A DNA stretch of 30,986 nt from an uncultured Kiritimatiellota bacterium (GTDB taxonomy: Bacteria; Verrucomicrobiota; Kiritimatiellia; RFP12; UBA1067). The notes below the pieces were generated by a model. It did not search any database. It saw only the letters and a list, made by a program, of their open reading frames with translations, and was not told the DNA's origin. Shown in pieces: positions 14,271-22,398 of the stretch. The stretch covers positions 1 to 30,986 of the forward strand of contig CAKURH010000043.1 in the NCBI GenBank assembly GCA_934675625.1. Direction: 5' to 3'. The translations under genes and the position numbers were made by a program. Numbering within the stretch: position 1 is the first letter of the stretch; each line of letters begins with the position of its first letter.

Positions 14271-16286
14271 TCACATGACCTTTCCGGCGAGGGCGTTGAG
14301 GCGATCGATCCAGCGCGTGCCGAGCGCGTTCTTGCGCGTCATGTGCGCCGTGACCTCATGGACGAATGGGTTCGTCTCGAACGTGCCGCGCACGCCCGCG
14401 AAGTCCGCCTCGGTCGTCGCGCCGCCGCCGTCGAAGCCGAAGCCCGTCTTCGTCGCGAGCGAGAACTCCTTGCGCGCGTCCTCGTAGAGCAGGCGGTCGA
14501 GCTTCAGCACCGATTCGCGCCAGAGGCGGATGATCGTCACGAGGTCCCGGTAGCCGATCTTCCCCTCTTCCAGCCCGTAGTAGCGGAGCATGAGGTCGTA
14601 GGCCCACGTCCATTCGTAGTCGTAGTAGCGATCCTGAAGCGCCGTCATCCGCGCGTCCAGTTCCGCGCAGGAGGCGATCCGCCCGGACTCCACGTCGTCG
14701 AGGATCGCGCTCACGCACGTATGGGGCGCGAGCAGCCCCGAGAGGTCCACCCAGTCGCCCAGCCCCTCGCGCGTCGTCGGCCGAAGCTTGCCGAGGTAGT
14801 CGCCGTCCGCAATCTTCTCCAGGCGCGAGATGAGCGAATTGCCGAGGAACTTGTCGATCGCCATCCGGTAGAATTCGAGGCCCTTCACGAGCGCGGCGTT
14901 CGTGATGCGCGCGCTCTGGTAGGCGTAGGTGTCGCTCGTCGCGCCCGACAGCGCGCGCAGGTTCTCGAGAATCGCGATGCCGCGCACCATCTTGTCGATC
15001 GTGTAGGGCGAGAGGAGGTTGAAGTTCACCTTGTCGAGGCGGCCCTCAGGCGCGCGGCGGTCGCGCTTCGGCCACTTCTGCACGTCGCGGATCGTGCCGA
15101 CGCTCTTGAGGTTCACGCCGGGCACGAGGTACGTGACGCCCTGCGACTCGATGAGGTACGAGAACGGCAGGCTCGACGTGTCGGGGTTCGTCGTGTGGCG
15201 GCCCATCACGAGCGAGAACGCGCCGATGCGCGCGGGCCAGAGGATGTACGAGTCGGACGCCGTCTTCGAGCCGCGCTCCAGCGCGCCCTGGTGGATGGGC
15301 CCGAGCTTGTACATGTGGTTGGACTGGTTCGAGCCCGAGCCCGCGTTCATGAAGCTGAACATGCCGGCGATGAGCAGCGTCGACTTGTGGTGCGTGACGG
15401 TGAACGGCCCCGCGAAGACCGCACAGGCCTCGCCGTTCTCCTCCAGGCAGTTGCAGAAGAAGAGCGAGTCGCTCGCCGAATAGCCGTGGCCGAGCTCGCT
15501 CGACTGCCCGACGTAGCAGCGCGTGATGCGCGTGCCGTCCTCGACGCGCGAGCCGTCCTGCACGATGAAGTCGTCCGCGCTGACGCCGCGCCCGATCACG
15601 ACGGGCGAGTCGGGCCGGCTCACGAGCGAGCCGTTCGAGAGGCGCGCCGCGCCGTCCACCACCGCGCCGTCGCCGATGAAGACGTTGCGGACGAGTCCCG
15701 TGTCGACGACCGTCGCGCCGCAGCCGATCGTGCCGCGCGACGACCGCGCGGCGGCGGCCTTCTCCTGCGCGAAGCGCTTGAGCGCGGCGACGAGGTTCGG
15801 GCGGTGCCGGTACATCGCCTCCAGATACGCCTCGTGCGCCGTGAGCGCCGTGTGGATCGTCACCTCGCGCCCGCCCGTCTCGTTCAGGACGGACACCTCG
15901 ACACCGTTGCCGAAGCTCGTCTCGCCCTCGACGTAGATCTTGTCGACGTTGCCGATGAGCGTGCCCGCGCCAATGTCGTAGTTCGCGATGTAGCTGCGGA
16001 CGTTCGAGAGGCGGCAGTCGTCGCCGACCGTCACGTTGTGCAGCGTCGCGCGGTAGACGCCCGCCGGCTTGCGGACGCCGCCCGGCAGCGTGTACGTCTT
16101 GCGGAACGCGCCGAGGCGGCACGTGCCCGAAAAGGCCGTGTCGCGCACCGTCGCCGCGTCAAAGTCCGGCGCGACCGTGACCGCCCGCCAGTCCTCGGCC
16201 GAACAGCCGTGCGCTTCCAGCGTCGCGATCTCCGCGTCCGTCAACGCCCTGAACGCCTCCGCCTCGTTTCTCTTTTCCAGATTCAT
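14271..16286 (-). CDS. DUF4954 protein with left-handed beta-helix character
   Basis: A 671-residue protein of the DUF4954 type, recognised from its opening (FRALTDAEIATLEAHGCSAE then DW) and SNVRSYIANYDIGAG. The middle repeats hexapeptide-like turns (TIGCGATVVDTGLVRNVFIG then DGAVVDG, SPVVIGRGVSADDFIVQDGS), which suggests a left-handed beta-helix like that of sugar-nucleotide acyltransferases. HTTNPDTSSLPFSYL is another conserved block. The C-terminal third is helical (DYEWTWAYDLMLRYYG). No signal peptide is seen. Function is unknown; a nucleotidyl- or acyltransferase-related role is only a fold-based guess. ATG 16286 is preferred: it lies 7 nt after TATAAT, whereas the upstream ATG at 16295 overlaps that -10. 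The gene heads a unit with GH92, purine phosphorylase and xerD. Confidence 0.85.
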   Translation of the reverse strand: MNLEKRNEAEAFRALTDAEIATLEAHGCSAEDWRAVTVAPDFDAATVRDTAFSGTCRLGAFRKTYTLPGGVRKPAGVYRATLHNVTVGDDCRLSNVRSYIANYDIGAGTLIGNVDKIYVEGETSFGNGVEVSVLNETGGREVTIHTALTAHEAYLEAMYRHRPNLVAALKRFAQEKAAAARSSRGTIGCGATVVDTGLVRNVFIGDGAVVDGAARLSNGSLVSRPDSPVVIGRGVSADDFIVQDGSRVEDGTRITRCYVGQSSELGHGYSASDSLFFCNCLEENGEACAVFAGPFTVTHHKSTLLIAGMFSFMNAGSGSNQSNHMYKLGPIHQGALERGSKTASDSYILWPARIGAFSLVMGRHTTNPDTSSLPFSYLIESQGVTYLVPGVNLKSVGTIRDVQKWPKRDRRAPEGRLDKVNFNLLSPYTIDKMVRGIAILENLRALSGATSDTYAYQSARITNAALVKGLEFYRMAIDKFLGNSLISRLEKIADGDYLGKLRPTTREGLGDWVDLSGLLAPHTCVSAILDDVESGRIASCAELDARMTALQDRYYDYEWTWAYDLMLRYYGLEEGKIGYRDLVTIIRLWRESVLKLDRLLYEDARKEFSLATKTGFGFDGGGATTEADFAGVRGTFETNPFVHEVTAHMTRKNALGTRWIDRLNALAGKVM

Positions 16287-16293
16287 GCCGCAC

Positions 16294-16302
16294 ATTATAT
16301 CA
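16294..16302 (-). promoter_or_regulatory. Internal extended -10 promoter for DUF4954 gene (leaderless)
   Basis: TGATATAAT on the minus strand (16302-16294), then 7 nt and ATG 16286. It lies in the 36-nt gap after the beta-barrel gene and would let the DUF4954-GH92-phosphorylase-xerD genes be transcribed apart from the upstream glycan genes. Confidence 0.6.
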
Positions 16303-16322
16303 AATCAGCGGCTGCCACGCCG

Positions 16323-17171
16323 TCAGAAGGCGAGCGTCAGCGAAAGTCCGCAGGGGAAGCACCAGCTGCGGTTGCGCGCGCCGCCGTCCGACTGGCGGAT
16401 GTAGCTGCGCGATGCCTCGCGCACGTGACGGTCGAACAGGAAGTCGCTGTAGGCGACGAAGCCCGACAGCATCAGGCTCTCCGTCATGCGCCAAACAAGC
16501 GAAAGCCCAAAAACCGTGTCCATCAGCCCCGCCCGGTCGAGACGCCCGACGAGATCCGGCAACGGCAAGTAGCCCTTGACGCGCTTGCGGTCGCCCCAGC
16601 CCTGCGCGACGGACGGCACGAGGCTCACGCCCGCGCCCAGCGGCACCGCTTTCGAGAGGCTGAGATTGAGATAGGTGCCGTTGTCCCGAATGGCGTCCCG
16701 CTCGTAGGCGAGGCGCGGCACAAGCCACAGGTCGGGCAGCGCGACGTCCGCAAGCCAGAACTGCGTGTCTGCGATGTGTGTGCGCGGCGGGTGGTACTCG
16801 TAGCGGTAGCCGACGCCGACTTCGACGCTGGTCGGCAGTCCGCCGATCTCGTCCGGCGTGAAGGTGTGCCGAAGATCGACGGGGAAGTCGATCTCCCAGA
16901 AGTCACATGTGCGGTCGCCGCGCCCCATGCGCGTGCCGATGTCCGTGAAGTCGATGTAGAACTTGCTGCCGACGGACAGGCTGTCGAAGAAGGTCAGCTC
17001 GCCGGACGGCAGGAGGTTCGGGCAATCCGCATCGGGCAGGCCGTAGGACAGCACTTTCGACGCGAAGTCCAGCGAGGCCGAGCCGCGCACGAAATCATCC
17101 AGCCCCTCACCGACGCACGACAGCGCACCAACGGCGGACAGGGCCGACAAGATCGAGGAAAGCCTTTTCAA
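16323..17171 (-). CDS. Putative outer-membrane beta-barrel protein
   Basis: A 282-residue protein with a signal peptide (MKRLSSILSALSAVGALSCVG) and alternating polar/hydrophobic strands, e.g. SVEVGVGYRYEYHPP, TYLNLSLSKAVPLGAGVSLV, FGLSLVWRMTESLMLSGFVA. It ends in LSLTLAF; a terminal Phe after an alternating strand is the usual signal for insertion by the BAM complex. I do not recognise a named family. As last gene of the exported glycan-degrading set and with no SusC/SusD in sight, it could be the oligosaccharide porin of the locus, which is inference. The start is TTG 17171, immediately after the TGA of the pectinase gene and preceded by AAGGGG, so it is translationally coupled. Confidence 0.7.
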   Translation of the reverse strand: MKRLSSILSALSAVGALSCVGEGLDDFVRGSASLDFASKVLSYGLPDADCPNLLPSGELTFFDSLSVGSKFYIDFTDIGTRMGRGDRTCDFWEIDFPVDLRHTFTPDEIGGLPTSVEVGVGYRYEYHPPRTHIADTQFWLADVALPDLWLVPRLAYERDAIRDNGTYLNLSLSKAVPLGAGVSLVPSVAQGWGDRKRVKGYLPLPDLVGRLDRAGLMDTVFGLSLVWRMTESLMLSGFVAYSDFLFDRHVREASRSYIRQSDGGARNRSWCFPCGLSLTLAF

Positions 17172-18596
17172 TCAGATCCCCTTCACGTCAAATCGCCCTT
17201 CGTCCGCAATGACTTCCTCCGAGACGCCCTTCAGGTTCTTCGCGCGGACAGTCGGATGGTAGTCCCGCCACAGCCTCAGCAACGGCCCCTCGACACCCGA
17301 GACCGTGACGTTCTCCAGCGTCAGCTTCCCGATCTCGGCACCCCGGATGAATTCCGCGATAGGCTGGACAAAGGATATCTCGCAGTCCTTCAGCGTCAAG
17401 TCCAGCTTGACGTCATGCCCCTTCGCCCCGTATGCACAGAGCGGCAGGCGGATGCCCGTGGCCTTCACGCGCTCGAACGTGATGTCCGTCAGCGGCACGC
17501 CGCGCTGCCACTGCTCGTTGTCATAGTTGTAGTGGAGGAAGCGGTCGGCGTTCTCGACCGTGCAGTCGCGCAGGACGATGCGCCGCGCAAAGTCGCGGAT
17601 CGGATGCGTGCCGTCCGCATAGTAGGTGAAGAACGAAAGCATGTTGTTGCGCCCGAGGGACGAGCCGGGCGGCGTCGGCGCGCCGGCCTTCTTCTGCTCC
17701 CGCGTGAGGCGTCCGCGAAAGCCCCATTCGCCGGGGCCCCTGATCGTGCAGCGCTCGATCAGCACGTCGTTGCCGCCAAAGCGGAACGCACTACAGGACG
17801 AGTTGACGTAGCAGTCCCGCACCGTCACGCGATGGTTGTCGAACCCCGAAAAGCAGTCGTCACCCGTCTTGAACGTGCAGTTTCGAATCTGCACGTCGTC
17901 GCACCCGTTGAAATGCACGGCGTCGTGTCCGCCGAGACACGTCACGCCGTCGAACGCAAAGCCCTGCACGTCCGCAAGCCGATGCGCCCAGTTGCCGGTG
18001 TTGTTCACCGTGTAGCCGCGAAAGACGAGATTCGTGCAGTCAATCGCGTTGATGCCGAGCGGCCCGCGATAGAACTCCTCGCCCACCGGGTCGTAGGGGT
18101 TGGCCCCGTCGATGAGGCTGTCCGGCTCGCCGACGATCGCCGCGTCCGTCGCCTTGTAGAGGCGGATGAGCGCGTTGTTCCAGCGGCTTCCCGGATAGCG
18201 CCAGATCGTGTCCTTGTAGGTCGTGTCGCTCTGGTACCAGCGTTCGTGCGAGACGAGCTTCGGATCGACCGGCTCAACCGTGTCCTTTTCGAGAATGTAG
18301 TATTTCTCGATGTCGCGCGAACCGAGCAGCCGACAACCCGACTCCAAATAGAGCGTGACGCGACTCCGCAGACGAAACCCGCCGACGTTCCACACGCCCT
18401 TCGCGAGCCTCACCGTGCCGCCGCCCGCGCGGAAGCAGTCGTCGATTGCCCCCTGGACGGCGCCTGTCGCATCGCCGCTGGGCAATTCGGGTCGGATGAT
18501 CCGCCCCTGTCCGTCCGCCCACGCGAACGCATTGAACCACACGGCGACCGTTGCCGCCGCCAAGAATCTTCTCTTGCCTATTTTCATTGTTTTCAT
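17172..18596 (-). CDS. Exported GH28-like pectinase (right-handed beta-helix)
   Basis: A 474-residue protein with signal peptide (KRRFLAAATVAVWFNAFAWA) and a GH28/pectate-lyase-type beta-helix. GAVQGAIDDCFRAGGGTVRL is the typical N-terminal block, LYLESGCRLLGSRDIEKY the conserved turn, and CTFKTGDDCFSGFDNHRVTV at about residue 245 carries the Asp-Asp pair of GH28. The usual GHG and RIK motifs are not obvious, so activity on galacturonan is likely but not certain; other uronidases share this fold. ATG 18596 has GGAAAG 5 nt upstream. A much longer frame runs upstream to 19370, but it lies over the preceding gene and is Arg/Gly-rich. It sits 17 nt after the GH106-like gene. Confidence 0.82.
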   Translation of the reverse strand: MKTMKIGKRRFLAAATVAVWFNAFAWADGQGRIIRPELPSGDATGAVQGAIDDCFRAGGGTVRLAKGVWNVGGFRLRSRVTLYLESGCRLLGSRDIEKYYILEKDTVEPVDPKLVSHERWYQSDTTYKDTIWRYPGSRWNNALIRLYKATDAAIVGEPDSLIDGANPYDPVGEEFYRGPLGINAIDCTNLVFRGYTVNNTGNWAHRLADVQGFAFDGVTCLGGHDAVHFNGCDDVQIRNCTFKTGDDCFSGFDNHRVTVRDCYVNSSCSAFRFGGNDVLIERCTIRGPGEWGFRGRLTREQKKAGAPTPPGSSLGRNNMLSFFTYYADGTHPIRDFARRIVLRDCTVENADRFLHYNYDNEQWQRGVPLTDITFERVKATGIRLPLCAYGAKGHDVKLDLTLKDCEISFVQPIAEFIRGAEIGKLTLENVTVSGVEGPLLRLWRDYHPTVRAKNLKGVSEEVIADEGRFDVKGI

Positions 18597-18613
18597 GTCT
18601 TTCCTTTGTCTTG

Positions 18614-20917
18614 TTATTGCCTGTCTGCAAGTTTCGAGTCTTCCGCCGTGAAGCCGAGGGTGACGGGGCCGATGAGGCCGGAGGCGAAGTCGTCCCGCGC
18701 GTAGAACGCCTCCTCCCGGAACGACCACGACGACTTTGGCGGGAAGTCGCGCCCGATGCGCCCCAGCGCCGGCACGAGCGCGTTCGCCAGCGTGTTCGCG
18801 ACCGTCACCTCCAGGACGTTCGTCCCCGCCGCGAGCGCGACCTCCCACCTGAACGGCGGCGCGAAGCGCGGCTCCAGCCCGCGCCCGTTCAGCCGCGCCG
18901 ACGCGCAGACCCCGACCTTCCCGAGGTCGAGCTCGGCCCTGCCGCCCTCCGCCGCGAACGCGACGCGGTAGACGGCCCGCCCGCTGAAGTCCGTCCCGAA
19001 GAGCGTCCCCCAGTCGCCGGGGGCGCAGGGCCGTTCCGGCTCCGCCGCGCAGTCGGAATACTCGAAGTCCGCCGCGCCGGGGCGGACGGCCCAAACCTTG
19101 CGCACCGTCCAGCCGTCCTTCAGCTCGCGCCGCGCGACGACCGCCGGACGCGCAGGCGGGGCCTCCAGCACCGTCCCGTCCGCCGCGAGCCGGACAAACG
19201 CCGAACCGCAGGGGTCGAGCGCAACCGTGCGCGTCGCGCCCTCGTCGAACGCCACCGACGGCGCAATCGCCCGGTCGCCCTCGTTCACGAGGAAGTAGTC
19301 CGCCGCGCCGTCCGGCAGAAGCCGCTTCGTGACGCGCAGGCTCTCCGCGCCGGGACCCGACGCGCGGCACGTCCGGGGCGCGCGGTCGAGTTCGTCCGGC
19401 CCCAGCGTCAGCCCGCCGCGCGCCCGGTAGGCGGCGAGCGCGGCCTTGCCCTTCTCGCTCAGTCCGCCGTCCGTCGGGAAGACGACCGCCGCGTAGGGGA
19501 GGCGGCCCGCCTCAATGAGGTCGTCGTCCACGAAGTCGAAGTCCACCTGCCGCACGTCGAGGCCCCGCGCGACGGCGGACTGGGCGGCGGCGACCGCCTC
19601 GCCCCCGCCGAACCCCTCCGCCCAGACGGAGCGCACGTCCCAGTAGACGGCGACGCGCACGGGGTTCGTCCCCGCCGCGAGGCGCGCGCTCGCGTCGCGC
19701 ACGTAGGCGTTGAACGCCGACATGAACGGCCACTTGGGGTCGCACGGCCCGAAGTGGGGGTCGCCGAGCGACATGAACCGCCCCGCCGTCGACTGGCAGG
19801 CGAAGGCGAAGACGAACTGGTTGACGCCGCGCACCAGCTGAAAGTCGACGACGCGCCTCATGAGCGCGGGCGACAGCGTCTCGCCGTAGATCGCGAACGT
19901 CTCGGAGAGGACGCGGCGCGCGCCCGTCTGGTGGGCGGCCGAGGACGCGAGGCGCGGGAACGCCGCATAGGGCGAGTCCGGGTGAAGCTGCCGCCAAATG
20001 CAGTCGACGCCGGGGAGATCCATCGCCCGCAGGCTGCGCAGGAGATTGCCGTGGCCGTGCGTGAGGGCGTTGCGGATGTCGTCGTCGCCGTCGAGGTGCC
20101 CGCCAAAGAGGAGGCCGTTCGCGCGGCACCAGTCGCGGCACGGGAGGAGGTAGCGCTCGACGAAGAGGTCGGCCATCACGTCGTAGCAGTCGACGCGGGC
20201 GCGCCGCACCTCCGCGCGGGCGGGGCCTTTCCGCAGCATCTCCGTCAGGAACGGCGTGACGTCGTAGCCCTTGCGCGCACGGAACTCCTGCGCGAAGTCC
20301 GTCGACCAGCCGAGGCGGTCGTAGCCGTGCGGCGCGGACGGCTCGTCCGTGAAGACCCACGGGACGGCCTTCCCGAAGTGGCGGCCGACGCGCGCCTTCA
20401 GCCGTTCGTGCGTCAGCTTCAGGAACCTGTCCGTCGCGCCCGGCTCGATGACGGAGGGATAGGGCGCCTTCTCGCGCGGGTCGCACTTTTCCACGGTGAG
20501 CATGGCCTCGCCGTCCTTGCCGCGCTCCATCCGGCGGATCGCGAACCGCGCCGGGTCGCTCGCCACGACCTGCCCGCACGCGCCGCCGGAGGGCCAGCCG
20601 CCCTCGTCGTAGAGCCAGCACGCCATGCCCTTCGCCGCCGCGTGGTCGGTCACCGCCGCGTAGGCGTCGAGGTAGCCGTCGGTGAGGTAGTCCGGCTCCA
20701 TGTCGCACGGGAACTTCGCCGGGCGGAACCCCTTCGGGAACGGGTGGATGCAGAGCGTGCGGAAGCCGTGGGCGTAGAAGTCGTCGACCTGCGCGCAGAG
20801 CGCCTTCACGTCCAGCCTCGCGTTCCACCACCAGAACAGCGCCGGCGCGAACGACTCGTCCGCAGCCCGTGCGACGGACAGTGTCGCGACCATGCAGAAA
20901 GCAGCAAGCCCCTTCAT
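18614..20917 (-). CDS. Exported GH106-like glycosidase (alpha-L-rhamnosidase family)
   Basis: A 767-residue protein with signal peptide (MKGLAAFCMVATLSVARAAD). FAPALFWWWNARLDVKAL after it and LYDEGGWPSGGACG at about residues 102-115 match the GH106 rhamnosidase barrel entry and its DE-x-x-WPSG block. VFTDEPS, GGHLDGDDDI and PGVDCIWRQLHPDSPYAAFP follow in the barrel. The C-terminal 150 residues form a galactose-binding-like beta-sandwich (ARLNGRGLEPRF, GTNVLEVTVANTLANALVP). It is shorter than typical GH106 enzymes (about 1000 residues), so substrate may differ. ATG 20917 shares its A with the TGA of the metallophosphoesterase gene (TGATG). Removing rhamnose from pectic or other glycans fits its neighbours. 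Confidence 0.8.
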   Translation of the reverse strand: MKGLAAFCMVATLSVARAADESFAPALFWWWNARLDVKALCAQVDDFYAHGFRTLCIHPFPKGFRPAKFPCDMEPDYLTDGYLDAYAAVTDHAAAKGMACWLYDEGGWPSGGACGQVVASDPARFAIRRMERGKDGEAMLTVEKCDPREKAPYPSVIEPGATDRFLKLTHERLKARVGRHFGKAVPWVFTDEPSAPHGYDRLGWSTDFAQEFRARKGYDVTPFLTEMLRKGPARAEVRRARVDCYDVMADLFVERYLLPCRDWCRANGLLFGGHLDGDDDIRNALTHGHGNLLRSLRAMDLPGVDCIWRQLHPDSPYAAFPRLASSAAHQTGARRVLSETFAIYGETLSPALMRRVVDFQLVRGVNQFVFAFACQSTAGRFMSLGDPHFGPCDPKWPFMSAFNAYVRDASARLAAGTNPVRVAVYWDVRSVWAEGFGGGEAVAAAQSAVARGLDVRQVDFDFVDDDLIEAGRLPYAAVVFPTDGGLSEKGKAALAAYRARGGLTLGPDELDRAPRTCRASGPGAESLRVTKRLLPDGAADYFLVNEGDRAIAPSVAFDEGATRTVALDPCGSAFVRLAADGTVLEAPPARPAVVARRELKDGWTVRKVWAVRPGAADFEYSDCAAEPERPCAPGDWGTLFGTDFSGRAVYRVAFAAEGGRAELDLGKVGVCASARLNGRGLEPRFAPPFRWEVALAAGTNVLEVTVANTLANALVPALGRIGRDFPPKSSWSFREEAFYARDDFASGLIGPVTLGFTAEDSKLADRQ

Positions 20918-22398
20918 CAGAACCTCATCCAGTCCGACGAGATCGCCGCGCCCGCATGCCCCCAGCAGCTGCGCGGCACGGCCGTGAAGCGGTAGTCCGC
21001 GCGGCTATTTCGGGGCAGGTCTGTCCGGGGAAATGCGCAGACGACGGGCGCGACGTCGTCGGCCTCGCCCATCAGCGAGTTCGGCGAGAAGTAGAAACGC
21101 TCCGAGACGGTGCGCACCTGGTCGCCGCAGTCCTCCTCCAGCCGCACGGCGTAGTCCCAGGCGCGGATCGCGGCGCCTTCCGCCGTCGTCGCAGGCGGAA
21201 ACGCGACGAAGACTTGCGCATGCCTCTCCTCGGACGGCTTCATGCCGCCCTTGCCGCGAAACGGCCCCTCGCCCGTGGTGACGGCGACCTTCGCGCCCTT
21301 GGGGAACGCGGGCACGAGCCCTTCGCGGAGGCGCGTGCCGAACGCATAGGGCTTCGGCGCGTCCGGCCAGACTGGGACGACCCAGTCGGCGCCGAGCGAA
21401 TGCCCGTTCGCGAACTCCAGCCGACGGAAGACGATCCGGTCGTCGTAGACGTCCATCACCATCCCCTGACGGACGCTCTTGATGTCGATCGGCGGCATCT
21501 CCAACGGCGGATCGCGGCGGAAGTCGCGCCCGCAGAAGCCGTTCTCGCGCCCCGGCGGCGTGAAGGCGAAGCCAGTCTCGCAGGAGCAGTTGACCGCCGT
21601 GAACGCGCCCTGCCAGATCGATGTCTCGTCCGTCAGCGAGAGGTGCGTGTGCCCCGTGAGGACAACGGCATTGGGATGCTTCGAGTAGAGGCCTTTCGTC
21701 TTCGGATCGCTAAATTTGCCCCAGCAGCGTCCGCGAAAGAGCCAAGTCGCGTTGACCGTGTCGGCCACGGGTTCGTGCTGGACGACGAAGAACGGCCTGT
21801 CCTTCGGCAGATCCAGCGTCGGCAGGAAGTCCGCCATCGGGTTCGGCTCGTCCGGGAAGCCGGCCGCGACGGGATGTCCTTTCGATTCCTGTCCGAGAAT
21901 CGAGAGCCAGTTCCGCAACACGAACGTGTAGCCCTTGACGGTCTTCGCGGAAACCTGCCGGTAGTCCTCGTGCCAAAGCTTACGCCAGAATTCCTCTCGG
22001 TGGAAGAAAAAGCTCGTCGGCTTCGCCTCCTCGACGGACTTGAACCGCCCGTAGGCCCAGCCGTCCACGTCGTGGTTGCCCGTCACGAACAGCCGCTCGA
22101 CCTTTGCGCCGTCCGAACGGCGGTCGCAGGGAAAGACCTTGAACCACGTCTCGGCCACCAACTGGAACTCGGACAGCCGGTTGTCAACGGTCAGGTCGCC
22201 GGAAATGAGCACGGCGTCGACCTTCTCGCCGTCGAAGAACCGGAGCGCCTTCTCGAACAGGACGGCCTTCTTCGGCCCGTTCACATGGACGTCCGACAGG
22301 ACGCCGACCCGGAGGCGGCGTTCGCCCAAACGCTCGCGCGCCGTCAGCCGCACCGCCGCAAGCGCCATCGACCCGCAGAGGAATCCCCGTCTCGTCAT
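20917..22398 (-). CDS. Exported calcineurin-like metallophosphoesterase, probable Tat substrate
   Basis: A 493-residue metallophosphoesterase. The bimetal site is complete: DVHVNG (D36, H38), GDLT (D69), GNHD (N109, H110), QHEP (H209) and GHTHL (H251, H253). The N-terminus MTRRGFLCGSMALAAVRLTA has the twin-arginine pattern RRxFL, so the folded enzyme is probably exported with its metals. The C-terminal 180 residues are a beta-rich domain (WDYAVRLEEDCGDQVRTVSE, FPRTDLPRNSRADYRFTAVP). It may remove phosphate from glycans or nucleotides; the substrate is not determinable. Its start overlaps the stop of the beta-helix gene by 4 nt, and its stop overlaps the next start, so it is embedded in the glycan operon. 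Confidence 0.88.
   Translation of the reverse strand: MTRRGFLCGSMALAAVRLTARERLGERRLRVGVLSDVHVNGPKKAVLFEKALRFFDGEKVDAVLISGDLTVDNRLSEFQLVAETWFKVFPCDRRSDGAKVERLFVTGNHDVDGWAYGRFKSVEEAKPTSFFFHREEFWRKLWHEDYRQVSAKTVKGYTFVLRNWLSILGQESKGHPVAAGFPDEPNPMADFLPTLDLPKDRPFFVVQHEPVADTVNATWLFRGRCWGKFSDPKTKGLYSKHPNAVVLTGHTHLSLTDETSIWQGAFTAVNCSCETGFAFTPPGRENGFCGRDFRRDPPLEMPPIDIKSVRQGMVMDVYDDRIVFRRLEFANGHSLGADWVVPVWPDAPKPYAFGTRLREGLVPAFPKGAKVAVTTGEGPFRGKGGMKPSEERHAQVFVAFPPATTAEGAAIRAWDYAVRLEEDCGDQVRTVSERFYFSPNSLMGEADDVAPVVCAFPRTDLPRNSRADYRFTAVPRSCWGHAGAAISSDWMRF

Noticed and set aside
12248..14278. 676-codon plus-strand frame opposite GH92
   Set aside because: Antisense shadow; GH92 motifs on the other strand are unambiguous.
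14148..18704. A 1518-codon open frame on the plus strand
   Set aside because: It lies antisense to DUF4954, the beta-barrel and the pectinase, is Arg/Ala/Val-rich with no domain, and is explained by GC-rich codon use of the true genes.
18597..19370. N-terminal extension of the pectinase to 19370
   Set aside because: It overlaps the GH106-like gene and is Gly/Arg-rich; a Shine-Dalgarno and signal peptide support ATG 18596.
18551..20995. 814-codon plus-strand frame opposite the GH106-like gene
   Set aside because: Low-complexity Arg/Ala composition and no recognisable motif; the minus-strand gene has a signal peptide and family motifs.
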